A stretch of 64,000 bases of DNA from Lineus longissimus (taxonomy: Eukaryota > Nemertea > Pilidiophora > Heteronemertea > Lineidae). This document shows, one piece after another, positions 10,062 through 21,107 of the stretch (its first letter is position 1; each line of letters opens with the position of its first letter). A program made the translations under genes and the position numbers. The stretch spans positions 2,974,001 through 3,038,000 of the forward strand of contig NC_088321.1 of NCBI RefSeq assembly GCF_910592395.1, written 5' to 3'. The notes beneath the pieces are model-generated. The model did no database searches. It saw only the letters and a program-made list of their open reading frames with translations, and was not told the DNA's origin.

Positions 10062-12270
10062 ACCATAGCTTAGACTGCTATTTAGGAGTTGTGACATACA
10101 TGTACGTCAACTATACATTTTGTATACATCTTTTTAGAAACAAAGATTATAAATTGCATGCTCGAAACAATTGATATTGACCTGTCGTAACAGTATCATT
10201 CCACCAATATTCTGAGGGAGGCAGAACATAACATATTTCTTATACGTAAAACATGTAAACCTGATTAAATTACATATGCGCCCAAGGTGTCATGCAGACG
10301 CTACAACTAAACTTATCCCACAGCGCGGTAAGTTGAAATTTTTTGTCCGGTCCTTATAGCCCATTATTTTATGTTACAATTACGCAGTTTGCACAATTTA
10401 TTGGGTCTTTACGGGCGTTCAGTGAACGGTCCCTCAAACGGCGTCTCCTCTAATTCACTCAAGTTCCGTAATTCTTAAGGTAGCAACGCATGTGCGTTCT
10501 ATGACGCAATTCATTTATTTCTCTTCTTATTTTCATATTTAACCAGTCAGACGTTCATCTATTTCCATTCCAACAATAAATCGGGTGTCAGCGACGACTA
10601 CATCGGTTGTTAGTATAATGTTTCACCGGCCATTGTTTCATCAATACCGATTCCTTGGTGTTGAAATAGGAAGTCCAACTTCTCCTCCAGTCGTTGGCAG
10701 GAAGTGAAAAGCTCTCTCACGACGTGGGTCACATCATCGTTCTCATGGAGGTCAGCCAGATACTCGGTTCAATGCCAAAAAAAGAGTAACATGAGTTTCT
10801 TCAATTGAATTCCTGTCTGGTTTGTATCGCAAGCCGTTCAAACCCCGTAATCTATCTGTACACCAGAGAGTGGGGAGACCAGATACATCATATCTCTACT
10901 CCAAACCAGTCAGTTCTCTCCACATCAACAATAGTACTGCATCGCTCCACTTGTACACTTGTTTAAAAGTAAAAAATCACCAAATACAAGAATATCTCCC
11001 AAATCACAAGGGCACGCATTTCATGTTTTTACCAGTTATCGATAGATATTTTGGTCATAGAACAATGCTTTTTGGGAACAAGGAAACGGGGGTATGAAAA
11101 TAAAAATTGAAAGATGATTTTTTTCCTACGTTTTTTAAAAATCACCCGATTTCAATATTTTATGTTGATTCATATTCTTTGATATTTATTAAGCACTTAT
11201 CCCAATTTTTTATCTGAAATACACAATTTAAGCCAGTTTCCATTGTATTTTCTGTATATAATTTTGTGTCTGAATATCTCTGAATTCTTCAGCCCATAAA
11301 ACTGAGGTGCAGAAATTTAGGGAGAAAATGCAAAAAACTAAAGAAAAATGTAATGTTAATATTTCTTGATTTTTGTAATGGAATGAGATTAACAATGTTT
11401 TGAGATCGTGATGCTGTAAGAAATTTTGAAATTGGATGATTTTTTATTAGAAAAAGTTCACATTTTTGAATAATATAACTTTTTTTTCATTTCCGCTTTT
11501 TCAAAAGATTATCTAACAGACATTGTTCTAAGACAACATATTTATCGATAAAAGGTAGAAACATGAAATGCATAGCTCTTTCGGTTAAGGAGACATTCTA
11601 GTGTATTTGGTGTCTTTTTGATACTTTTAAACGTTAATATGTTTTGCATGTGGAGGGGCCAAGCCCGCGGGGGCAGATGTGGGCCTCATGATAGGTTCGG
11701 CTGAGCGTAATAACTGTTTGTCTTGCCGTTCCCGCGAGCGCATAAGACATAACATCATGTAGTCGCTTATATAAGAAAAGACCTCAGTTGTGTTCCAGGC
11801 GGGGGCAGGTCGGAAGAGGTCGGGAAAAAAACCAGAAGACCAGTCCTGGCCCCGACGTTATCATGCACACACTCACCTACACCATATGAAAGTAAATTGG
11901 CTGTAATATTGGCCTGAACAAATAGATATTCTCAGTGCGAATGTTCTTGGCGATAAATGAATTTGTGCAATAGTAATTCCCATTGCATAATCTGAAGGAT
12001 TGCTTGAGAGAGGTACATCACAATATGATAAGCAGATCAGACAAATGTGAACGCACAATATTCAAAATAGCCTTTTTAAAAATAGCAGTTGTCAAACTCC
12101 TAGTAAGCCCCTGCAACCTCTTTAGGCAAAGGATACATGTACAACTTACAATGGAGGAGGTCGACCTAAAATACGCCCGACTGACCGCGCTTCTAAAATC
12201 TAACGGAATGCGGCAGGACAACTCTATGCTCCACTAGAAAAGCTAAACAACTCCAGAGTACATGTATTTG
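10062..12270. other. Non-coding stretch, AT-rich in the middle
   Basis: No frame resembling a known family. 11100-11640 is strongly AT-rich. 11640-11840 is GC-richer with G-runs. Nothing else is supported. Confidence 0.5.
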
Positions 12271-12422
12271 TGTTATGCTGGTTGCGGAACAAAGATGGCG
12301 GACGGCGTTACTCGGACTGAAAATCTGCTCCGATTTTAACTCCCATTTTCCGGATTTAGCCGATAGTAAGTGTCTCAAACTTGACCAAAATAACAGTGAA
12401 CTTGTTGTCTTTCGACTACAAT

Positions 12423-13432
12423 ATGCCAGGCCAAAATTCTGCACAGTCGGATAAGAAAAAAGCGCGTGCGAATACTGCCGGTAAGGTTTTGCCATTGGGC
12501 CAAATCCGTACCAGTACCCCAGCACATACATCATGTACAAGTACAGTGCATTCGACACCGAATGCCATGCCGCGCCCAGTAGGCCCTGCCGCAATGCCCG
12601 GACAACAAGCTGCTCAACCATCCGTGACGTACATGACCACGACGGTGTCCAATCAATGGTTGGAGGATATTCAGGCAAAATTAAGCGATATACAATCGAA
12701 GTTCAGCAAACTTGATTCAATCGAACAAAAAACGTGGGACCTTTCCCTTGATTTCGGACGGCTGAACAAAACCCTTGTAGAATATGAAAAGACAACGAAG
12801 TTTGTGAGTGAAAGCTTTGATAGTGTAAAGGACAGCCTGAAAGAGACCAACCATGAAATCAGACAACTGCGTAAGGACAACGAGGCACTAAAGAGCTAAA
12901 TCACAGACTTGCAGTGTAGGTCTATGATGACAACCTGTTATTCAAAAACATTGAGGAAACTGGTGGCGAAAACACCGAGGAAGTGATACAGAATTTCATT
13001 CGTAAGGAAATGCGTGTAAGTGATGAGGTAAACATCGAGGTGGCGCACAGGTACGGAAGGGGGTGGCGGGGCGGACCCCGGCACATTGTGGTGAAGTTCT
13101 GCTCTCTAAAGGACAAGTCCAAAGTAAAGAGCAATACCAGAAACCTGAAGGACACGAGGTACCAAGTTTACGAACAATTCCCTAAAATCGTAAATGACAG
13201 GCGGAAAATACTTTTCCCATACTTGAAAAAGGCTAAAGCGGATGGGAGGCGGGCGTCCCTTAATAGAGACGTGTTGTATGTCGACGGCAGGAAATTCACG
13301 TTTGATAAGGTACAAAACTGTGGCGTTAAGATAGCGAAAACGGATGAACCAGCCCATGGTATTCAGGCAATGGGTGTTGGCCTGCGTGATGCTCCAAACC
13401 GACAAGGAGTAGAAATGGAGGCGAACAAATAG
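12423..13432 (+). pseudogene. L1-like ORF1 protein (coiled coil plus RRM/C-terminal domain), frameshifted
   Basis: L1-type ORF1 proteins form trimers that bind the element RNA. The first part (12423-12899, ATG at 12423) has a Pro/Ser/Thr-rich N-terminus. A coiled coil follows, with repeated hydrophobic spacing and segments such as 'DIQAKLSDIQSKF'. After a TAA and a frame change at about 12900-12925, the second part (to the TAG at 13430) shows the conserved ORF1 core. It has a 'NLLFKNIEE'-type start, 'AHRYG' and 'PRHIVVKF', and a later K/R-rich stretch ending 'DVLYVDGRKF'. This core matches the Transposase_22/L1 ORF1 pattern. The break makes this copy non-functional. A glycine-rich C-terminal tail follows. 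Confidence 0.8.
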
Positions 13433-13462
13433 GATGCCGAGGGTGGACAGTGTGTTAAAATA

Positions 13463-14003
13463 TTGAATATACATGTAAATGTGTGCGGACTGAAAAATCG
13501 GTTGCAACATGACGATTTCGTTGAATGTATCAAAAACTTTGACGTTTTAGCATTCCAGGAAACAAAGAGAGATGAGGTTGATACGGAGACATTGAGGGAC
13601 ATTTTTCCAGGTATTGATTTTGATTGCTTCCCTAACCACAGGAAAACACTTTCCACTTACAGGTCTGGTGGTACAGCAGTATGTATTAGAAGTTATTTGC
13701 GTCAATAAATTACACCACTTAAACATGATGATTCGAACCCCCAGTGGTTTCATGTAAAGAATGGCGTTATTCTTGAAACGGACTGTATTCTTGCCAATGT
13801 TTATATTCCCCCGGAGACCTCAAGGTATTCGAATATTGAAGTATTTGATAGCATTGAACAAGAGCTTTTAGCTAAGGCAACATTTCTTTCTCCTTATATC
13901 TTTTTGGGTGATTTTAATGCTTATACTTCAACTGTATCCGAGTTTGACATACTTGAAAATGATGCCAATGAAACCGACATATACGGAGAGTTACGAAACG
14001 GTA
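13463..14003 (+). pseudogene. L1-like ORF2 APE endonuclease, N-terminal part, interrupted
   Basis: This nuclease nicks target DNA to prime reverse transcription. The frame starts 'NVCGLKNRL' and carries the catalytic-glutamate motif 'FQETK'. It then has 'YRSGGTAV', 'ANVYIPPE' and 'FLGDFNAYTS', all standard APE-family landmarks in the right order. An in-frame TAA at 13706 interrupts it; the same frame continues from 13709. The frame ends abruptly at 14003, where the DIRS element starts. The rest of the domain resumes on the far side at about 20361. Confidence 0.85.
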
Positions 14004-14075
14004 TGAACACATCCTAAGCGTCTTCCATTATCTCGCTGAAAGTATTGGGAGGAAAACCTGAATATCAACCTGATA
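14004..14075 (-). repeat. DIRS terminal repeat B2
   Basis: Outer 3' end of the element. It abuts the interrupted endonuclease frame at 14003. The 195 bp between B2 and A2 (14076-14270) is not repeated elsewhere in the window. Confidence 0.95.
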
Positions 14076-14270
14076 CTCAGGGGCGAGAAAATAAAAGACC
14101 GCAAAGGGGGGGTGGGGTGGGCAAAAGGATCCTCCGATCCCCACAGCCCAAAGTTCCAAAAGACAACGTAAGCTAATAAAATTGGGGCCGAGGCGACCAA
14201 CATGGCACCCAACGGCCATACGCTCAATCCCCGTAGAATACGGGGCAAAAGCTTCTGCCCAGAGATCCTA

Positions 14271-14353
14271 GAAAGCGAAATACGAAGTGGTCTCTCCTTG
14301 GCCCGGGAGCTCAATTTATACTACGCTCGACAATAGAAGACGCTTATGGTGTG
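14271..14353 (-). repeat. DIRS internal repeat A2
   Basis: Second copy of A. It shares two bases (14352-14353) with B1, giving the B1-A2 junction expected for a circle-derived Ngaro-type end. Confidence 0.95.
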
Positions 14354-14423
14354 AACACATCCTAAGCGTCTTCCATTATCTCGCTGAAAGTATTGGGAGG
14401 AAAACCTGAATATCAACCTGATA
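14352..14423 (-). repeat. DIRS internal repeat B1
   Basis: 72-bp repeat identical by eye to 14004-14075 (offset 348), starting 'tgaacacatcctaagcg'. Confidence 0.95.
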
Positions 14424-14759
14424 TGGATTCCCGAAAACATTCCATATCACCATTCCAGCTTTTTCCCCAATACCCCATCACCCCATCACCCATCACCCCA
14501 CAACACCCAAAACCATGAACAGCAAATGGATGTCCACAGGCAAAGCTCATGGTATCATGGGATGGCAGGAACGACAACTTACATAGACTGAAGAAGAAAC
14601 TTTTATACTATCCGCTTTAATTACAGAAAATATAAACCTTCAACCCATTTGACAAGAGTTTATCAATTACAAACGCTACCTTAAAAGTGATACAATTATG
14701 GACACACTCGACAGAAATGGATTATCAGAACCAAGACCAATACATTAACAAAACGACAC

Positions 14760-15977
14760 CTAGATTGCATGATTCAAAGTGTTAAATGTTGCATAGCGTT
14801 GGTAATCAGATTCAATCTTTCCCGACAAAGCTGGTGACGAAGCTAACCTCTGAGCCAACTGCGCCGGCTCTTTCAAAGAATCCTCACGACTGTAATAACT
14901 GCATGAAGATTCTTTGAACCAACCAACATGCCTCATAGTCTGGGAATTGGAGTCAGCCGCCCCGGACAACTTCAACGTTATGGCACAACCCGACCTGAGA
15001 CTATGAGGTGTCTCCCCCTCGTAGATATTGAGCGTCGTCAAATACTCCAACAAGCGGGAATACATCACTGCATATGAGACACATTGATCTAATACCTTAC
15101 CCGAGTCACTTACTAGCCTAAAGAGGTAACCTAGCGAAAGATCTACCCCAGCGCTTTTGGCCCAAGCTGAGTAGCGCTCCTGTGCGCTTACGGGGCATAG
15201 AGCCGCGTTATCACATCTCTTGATAACAAAGGTGTTACACCTCCCATCTCCTCTTATGACTTTCGTATATGTATGCGAAACAGCCATGCCAGTGTTATCA
15301 GCAAGATATCTAACCGATTGACTAGGAGCGCCCGATAAATCGGAAACCCTGTCACCCGCAAAAAATTGTAACCTAAAGAACGCCTGGTCTCGAAACAAAA
15401 CGAAACGCTGACGCAAAGTGATATCTGGCCTAGACAACTGGTTATCTATGTAAGAAGAGATTTTCTCCAATTTAGAGAGAAATAACGGCTTGGCCTGTTT
15501 TGGAACTATCTGGGCCTTAGCCTGCTCTTCCGAAATTTGCTTCAAGTACAGCTTTATGACATTTGATTTTGCGGGATTTCCGGTTTCCGATTTCGTACAC
15601 CATTCCTTCCCCCTGCCTTCTTCCTCAAATATTTTTGATAATCTTTGAACAATGGTTATAAGAGTACCATGGGCTAATCTTGTCGGGCAAAGACATGTTG
15701 ATAACGATTTGTCTCCCAAAAACAGACACTTTACATCATGAACTTTTGTTTTGCCATCCACATCCCTCCAAACCAAATACCGCCTTAGATGTTGAGGAGT
15801 ACAAGACTGAATATTGACATGAAAAGGCAACAATGAGAAAAAATGCTCCAAACTAAGCTGCTCACTCGTTTTCCTTTTAACCATTTCGGAGTTCAAGTGT
15901 CGCTCATCCAAGATATCCAAACGATTGTTTATGCCCTGCAAATCGATGCCCGACAAAAGACGCCGCCGACTCGCCAT
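14760..15977 (-). CDS. DIRS tyrosine recombinase
   Basis: A 405-residue site-specific recombinase that would integrate the circular cDNA of the element without making long target duplications. The C-terminal catalytic domain shows the expected residues: R210 in 'AGDRVSDL', H325-x2-R328 in 'PHSLRSG', H350 in 'RHVGW', and a tyrosine nucleophile at Y361 or Y362 in 'SCSYYSR'. The N-terminal part (about 1-160) is basic and would be the core-binding domain. The frame is intact from ATG to stop. It lies 55 bp downstream of the RT/RNase H gene on the same strand and is followed by a 3' region of about 340 bp and then B1. Confidence 0.93.
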   Translation of the reverse strand: MASRRRLLSGIDLQGINNRLDILDERHLNSEMVKRKTSEQLSLEHFFSLLPFHVNIQSCTPQHLRRYLVWRDVDGKTKVHDVKCLFLGDKSLSTCLCPTRLAHGTLITIVQRLSKIFEEEGRGKEWCTKSETGNPAKSNVIKLYLKQISEEQAKAQIVPKQAKPLFLSKLEKISSYIDNQLSRPDITLRQRFVLFRDQAFFRLQFFAGDRVSDLSGAPSQSVRYLADNTGMAVSHTYTKVIRGDGRCNTFVIKRCDNAALCPVSAQERYSAWAKSAGVDLSLGYLFRLVSDSGKVLDQCVSYAVMYSRLLEYLTTLNIYEGETPHSLRSGCAITLKLSGAADSNSQTMRHVGWFKESSCSYYSREDSLKEPAQLAQRLASSPALSGKIESDYQRYATFNTLNHAI

Positions 15978-16032
15978 CTGAAAAATTAATTACCCTTTTT
16001 AAAAGAAAGCCTATAGGCAATTAAAGGGTATT

Positions 16033-18214
16033 TTAAACCATCACCATCAAGCTTATATCCCAGCTTTGAAGGAATCTTAATAACTCTTTTTTGACCTTTT
16101 TGACCCAAGCATATCTTAGAGATAGAGTATGCACGGAGTATGCACGGAGGATTGGCAAAGCAATGGAAGCCTCCGGCGTTAACAAAACAATCATAGTCAA
16201 AGCAGACACTGTTTGCTGAGCTAAGAACGACAAAAGAGATAATACAAGATTATCTGGTGGAAAAACGTACGGGTTGCCCCCCTTTGCCACATTCTGAGCA
16301 AAAACATTGATGCCAGATGAAAATGGCGAAGGTGAAGGAGTAAAATGTCGCAGAGACAACCGATTATTATCCAACATGGCGTTGGAATCTAGCGCCATGA
16401 GATCAACAGAGTGCGGGCCAAATGCCTTTTGGACAATGGTCCAAACCTCGTCTGCGAGCGTAATGTCATCGGAACTTAGTGATCTAGATGGAGCATCTGC
16501 AGGGTTGAGCTTAGATGGCACATAGAAAAGCCTCAAATCTATACTATTTTGAAAGACGAATTGAAATATGAGCTTCAACAAATCATTCAAAGGAGAAGAT
16601 TTTGAACCTTGGTTTTTCCATGCAAAGATGAGCGGCTTATTATCCGTCAAGATATCCACTCTTTTGCCAACCAAATCAGGCTGCATGGATTGCAACGATT
16701 TTAACAAAGCATCAGCTTCTTTTAAAATTATTGGCCGCTTATCATCCTTGTCCCAGAAATCAGAAAAGCTCAAACCCGCATGCTCACCCTCTGTGACCAC
16801 CGCCCCGTATTTGAAAAGCGATGCATCTGTTGCGAGAACAATCTGCTTATGTGACTCCCGACGCCACTTCAAACAACCACCCCACGAATCTAAAAATCTC
16901 CAATGTTCTATTTCAGCGCGTAACTTGCCAGAAACTTGAACATCCCTACTATTTTTTATGCCCATTGATATTGCCGCATTTACTTCTCTAGTGTAGAGAG
17001 CAGCTGCTGGAACTGCCAACAACATTGACACACATTTGCCTGAAAATCTTTGCAACGTTTTGATATTGATCTGCTGGCACGACAGGATATAATCACGCAA
17101 AGCCCCAAAGCTAACTTTCTTATAGTCCGGGAGAATATAAGCTAATCTAGCTGAATCAACCATAAACCCCAAATATTTGAGATACGTCCCAAAGTCGAGC
17201 TTACACTTGTGAATTGCAAATGTGTAACCCAATCTCGTTAATAGCTGCAACAAAGCATAAGCAATTACCTCTATTGGAAGATGCTTTACGCTAGAAGTAG
17301 AGAACACTGCCTCTACGGCTAATCTATCATCGATATACTGAGCATTGCGAATGCCAAATGTGCGCAAATACGTTGTTGCAACCATCCCAACCATTTGATA
17401 GATATAAGCGGAAGACTTCCACCCGAACGGCAAAGATCTACAGCGGAAAACCCCAACCCCCAAACTGTACGCCAAAGTAAGATGAACTGGAAGGGGACAG
17501 GAGAACATGATCATACCCGGATTTCTCATCCGTTGAGACCATTCTCGCATTTTCATCAACTAGCCTATAAACATGTTTAAGCGTTTCCAATTGAAACGGA
17601 GAATCCTTAATCCATAAATTTAAGTATCGGTTGTCTATGCAAAGCCGTGGTTTTGTAGGCTCGACAGTAAGCGGCATGATGATGGATGGTAATTGACACT
17701 CGCCCACCCGACCAACTAATTCCATTGCCCCCGTTTTAACACGCTGCTGAAGCTCCGAGGCTATAAACTCCCCAAACTGCTGACAACTGTTGGAATTCGG
17801 GTAGTATCGAGAAGGCGGGGTATCCGAGTCAAACGATTCACCTTTAAAGTTGCCCTTAAATGGCCTGAAAAAATCATCCACATTAACACCGTCTGTTAGC
17901 CATGATAATACTTGTCTAGAAACAGGACAAGTATCAGAAACATGGCCAATGACTTCCCGCCATTGATCTAAATTTTGATGAACTTGACCTGCTACAAAAT
18001 GATCAGGGTTTCGTAGTGGCAGCTCGTTCAAATCAAAACATACACCGTCATTTATAACGCTTTCAAAATCCGGGCATTGGTGGGTGGAAAGCCGAGGTTC
18101 ACGCCCATCCAGAGTTGTCCACTGCGGCGACAGATGCTTGGATGCTACTGCTCTCTGCGGATCAAACGGAATCTGGAATTCCCAATCCTGGATTTCGTAA
18201 CCCAAAATGTCCAT
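16033..18214 (-). pseudogene. DIRS reverse transcriptase/RNase H, one frameshift
   Basis: Makes cDNA from the element RNA. The first frame (18214-17438) starts 'MDILGYEIQDW' and reaches RT landmarks such as 'PRLCIDNRYLN' and 'YFGVQFGGWGF'. It then stops just after a G-run near 17450. The second frame continues with 'SLPFGWKSSAY' and the catalytic YIDD. RNase H follows with 'VLATDASLFKYG', a glutamate in 'ILKEADALL', and 'DILTDNKPL'. Its C-terminal extension has 'FPPDNLVLSLL', as in other DIRS polyproteins. A single-base slip in the poly-G run is the simplest explanation. It may be a real lesion or a sequencing error. A splice-acceptor-like 'tttgttttag' sits just before the ATG. Confidence 0.9.
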
Positions 18215-18339
18215 GCCCTAAAACAAAGAGAGCAGTAGCTTAAAAGTCGCAGCAGACAAATCCGACGGACGCGAAGCCCGGCCCCCCACCCACGTGAAGA
18301 TGTAAATCTCCACTAGAGCAGAATGCTCCGGGAGGGGAC

Positions 18340-19509
18340 CTACTTCGTTTTTGCCATCTTCGATGCCTCTTTCATTTTATCGCAATCACGATAAAAATGA
18401 TCTGGTGAGTTACAAAAATAACATTGATAATTATTTGGAGGAGAGGAATCCGTTCCCCTACCCCTGCCGCGCCGGGCACCTCTTGACGCCCCACCCCTAT
18501 ATGAATCAAAGAGCGGATTCATCATCTGCTGCAAAGATGCAACCGCAGCAACCTGGCTATACAAATCCGTTAAAGGTGACCTATGTTGAATGGACGGGCT
18601 TGGGTTTGGGCTCTCTTCAGGTTTCACGGTTTCAATCGGCTTCGGTTCGACTACCTTTTTTAGCGACTTACTAATGGCCTTGGTGATAAGCTCACCCGTA
18701 CCACCACCCAACACCGTCAAGATAACATTAGCCATGTCCACCTTTCCTTGGTAACGCCTTGCCTGACGATATAAATCGTCGAACAACTCCATGTCCTTAT
18801 GCGAAACAGAAGTAGCAGCCGCCGCTAAATCCTCCAGGTACAGCAACATCAACGACTCATTGGGCTCTTCATGTAATGCCAAGGACCTCACCTTCGCCTT
18901 TGCCTTCTGCACTGGATCAGCTACGGTCGCCTGGCACGCTATCCTCTGCACCTTCCTCGGTGGCTCACTTACATCATCCGAAACACCCGGTGGAGTGATG
19001 GGCGGGTCCTGAAATAGCAAAACCATTGTTATAACACAAGCACCGAAACATAACATTCTACCCATCCGAAATCATACCACCCAGAGCACACCAGCCGCAT
19101 CTTATACCACATGCTCACATAACCATTTCCAGAGACCATGAACATAGCCGACAGATAATCACCCACTTTAACCGCACAACCGATAGGACTGAAGCTATTG
19201 ACTTACCCTAAGGGGCTGCCCTACTGGCTGGCCGATTTCGTTCGCTAGCACAATTGCATGGTGCAATAAAGCCACTCCAGCTCCACTTTGTTTGCCGAGG
19301 GCGGCAAGGACGTCTCCGATGTTTTCTCCGGTGAGTTTCTTGAAGGCTGTGGCGATACCATCGGAATCCAGATTCTCCAAAGGTTGATCCTTGTCCATCC
19401 TAGCCAACTCTCTGGGCTCATCAGGGCTACCATTGAACCGTGCGAACAGCGGCAGCAAACTTTTCCCCACCAGGGAATGCTTTTTCTTTAGGGTAGTCGG
19501 CTGAACCAT
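18340..19509 (-). CDS. DIRS Gag-like protein, two exons with a 197-bp intron
   Basis: This nucleocapsid-type protein packages the element RNA. Exon 1 (19509-19207) starts at an ATG sitting immediately after 'tgtgttgcag' and reads 'MVQPTTLKKK'. Exon 2 (19009-18340) starts 'DPPITPPG', is rich in Ala, Lys and Glu, has an RG-rich stretch ('RGARRGRGRG'), and ends with a zinc knuckle, 'CYFCNSPDHFYRDC' (C-x2-C-x4-H-x4-C). Between them lies GTAAGT (19206-19201) and 'tatttcag' ending at 19010. Both junctions are in phase 0 and join two coherent frames. Reading the pieces as separate proteins is the alternative. The knuckle makes the Gag call firm. Confidence 0.75.
19010..19206 (-). other. Intron inside the DIRS gag gene
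   Basis: GTAAGT donor and TTTCAG acceptor on the minus strand, 197 bp, phase 0 on both sides. The intron contains in-frame stops. Splicing is inferred from sequence only. Confidence 0.6.
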
Positions 19510-19696
19510 CTGCAACACAAGAAATAATACATTACAAAACAAACCCCTGATATTTGAGCACTCAACAACCGCACTCTGCTATACTGGAGCCGCATATGGC
19601 TTACACAAACTTTGACACGTTTATACCCCACGCGCCGATAGAGCATCCACGAACTATACTTCCATACATGGCACCCCCATGGGCAACAACTATGCA

Positions 19697-20030
19697 AGCC
19701 ACACTGCACCCCCACGGGCCTGCCGATACCTACGGAACTACAATTTGAGCTTTACACAGCGTACCCCAACAGGCCCGTTGATACCAACGGACCAACAACT
19801 CAAGCTTACACATTGCACCCCTACGGGCTTGCTGGTACCCACGGACCAACAATTTAAGCTTTACACATTGCACCCCTACGGGCTTGTTGATACCCACGGA
19901 CCAACAATTTAAGCTTTACACATTGCACCCCTACGGGCTTGTTGATACCTACGGACCAACAATTTAAGCTTTACACATTGCACCCTTACGGGCTTGTTGA
20001 TACCCACGGACCAACAATTTAAGCAGAGAC
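19697..20030. repeat. 55-bp tandem repeat array in the DIRS leader, about six units
   Basis: The unit begins 'cattgcacccctacgggc' and ends 'acaatttaagctttaca'. Equivalent points fall at 19702, 19757, 19811, 19866, 19921 and 19976. The rightmost units are nearly identical and the leftmost ones more diverged. The array lies between A1 and the gag start, so it belongs to the transcribed leader of the element. Confidence 0.93.
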
Positions 20031-20274
20031 AAACAGAACATATAAAACATAGACATAAACGAGAAATACGGGAAAAGACGAACACCAAATCCAAGAGAAG
20101 CAAGATCCGAAAGCACAGAAGCATAGTAGAGGCCAGAGCACATAGGCCACAAAGCGGAGACTACACAGTAGGCGTAGCCGAAATACGGACAAAGGAAATC
20201 GAGAGCACAAAAGCGGCAGAAATTCTACTTACACCGAAGAATACCAAAGGAATAAAGCCCGGTCCGAGTGCGAC

Positions 20275-20357
20275 GAAAGCGAAATACGAAGTGGTCTCTC
20301 CTTGGCCCGGGAGCTCAATTTATACTACGCTCGACAATAGAAGACGCTTATGGTGTG
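20275..20357 (-). repeat. DIRS terminal repeat A1
   Basis: 83-bp sequence at the 5' end of the element, identical by eye to 14271-14353 (offset 6004). It starts 'gaaagcgaaatacg' and ends 'cttatggtgtg' on the plus strand. Confidence 0.95.
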
Positions 20358-20360
20358 GAA

Positions 20361-20688
20361 GGTATCCCACCACGGGCGTCCATGGATCAACATAATTTGA
20401 ATAACTATGCAGTTGTGTAAAAATTCTAATCTTGTTATCTTGAACGGCCGTTACGGACAAGATATAGGTGTGGGCGCTTTGACCTGTAAACTTGGCTCGG
20501 TGGTAGATTGTGTATTCACTTCGGTGCCCCTTAGTCAATCGATAGAAGACTTTTCAATCGAACCATTTGATCCACTTTTCTCTGACGTGCATTCACCCGT
20601 TTCTGTACATTTTCATGGTCACGTGAATCAAAACCACCTTTTGTATAATCAGGAAAATGTAAATATAAGCCGCACTTACACCACCTGA
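20361..20688 (+). pseudogene. L1-like ORF2 APE endonuclease, C-terminal part
   Basis: Directly after the DIRS element the endonuclease continues, with one frame change near 20400. It then shows 'LNGRYGQD', 'GSVVDCVF' and 'SDVHSPVSV'. These are the closing APE motifs, including the Ser-Asp-x-His region that holds the catalytic histidine. The frame stops at 20686, inside the start of a small TIR element (20669-21055). The order and spacing of motifs across the gap support a single endonuclase domain split by insertion. Confidence 0.82.
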
Positions 20689-21055
20689 AAATGGACCACC
20701 AATCTTGGTTCGGGAACCAATGCCGCACCATCGAAAATCCACCAAGCGCTTACACCAGCGCTGCAGCTAGTTATAAAATCCGGCTACAGATGGCGGGCAA
20801 ACAATAAATTGCATGCGCATTTCGAAAGCGCCGCCTGGAGCCGAACCATCTAACTAGCTAATTGCCGATCCATTTGCGCGTACACCACGACAAAGCCGAG
20901 CTTTTAACAAGCCGGGCGAATTTGGACCATCAAGCTTGGTGGGACAAATTCGCTCGGCAATTTGTATCGGCAATGGATTGCCGAACCAATTTGTCGCGGC
21001 AATGTGGTGGTGTAAGTGCAATTGGTCCACCAATATTTCGTGGTGTAAGCGCAGC
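20669..21055. mobile_element. MITE-like TIR element, 387 bp
   Basis: The left end 'gccgcacttacaccac' is the imperfect inverse of the right end 'gtggtgtaagcgcagc'. Further inward, 'tggaccaccaat' matches 'attggtcca' inverted. It contains no transposase. It sits in the 3' half of the L1-like element and truncates its endonuclease frame. Target duplication could be only TA-like, so the superfamily is uncertain. Confidence 0.65.
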
Positions 21056-21107
21056 TATTGATAAAGAGGGAGCAGCCGACCCAAGAGCGTAGAGACCCTA
21101 AGGAAAG

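Larger units (their letters stand above)
14004..20360 (-). mobile_element. DIRS-order retrotransposon, Ngaro-type
   Basis: A 6.36-kb element on the minus strand. In transcription order it has A1 (20275-20357), Gag (19509-18340, spliced), RT/RNase H (18214-16033), tyrosine recombinase (15977-14760), B1 (14423-14352), A2 (14353-14271) and B2 (14075-14004). A1=A2 (83 bp) and B1=B2 (72 bp) are identical by eye. This split direct repeat arrangement defines Ngaro-type DIRS elements, which insert through a circular DNA intermediate using the recombinase. GGTA occurs on both sides (14000-14003 and 20361-20364). The RT frame has one shift near 17450, so this copy may no longer move by itself. Confidence 0.93.

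Noticed and set aside
12193-13656. Minus-strand frames of 60-161 codons
   Set aside because: They are opposite the L1-like ORF1/ORF2 sequence on the plus strand, which carries the recognisable motifs.
16307-19012. Plus-strand frames up to 123 codons inside the DIRS element
   Set aside because: Antisense shadows of RT/RNase H and Gag.
19697-20030. CRISPR-like array
   Set aside because: Units are contiguous 55-bp tandem copies with no unique spacers, and they belong to a eukaryotic DIRS element.
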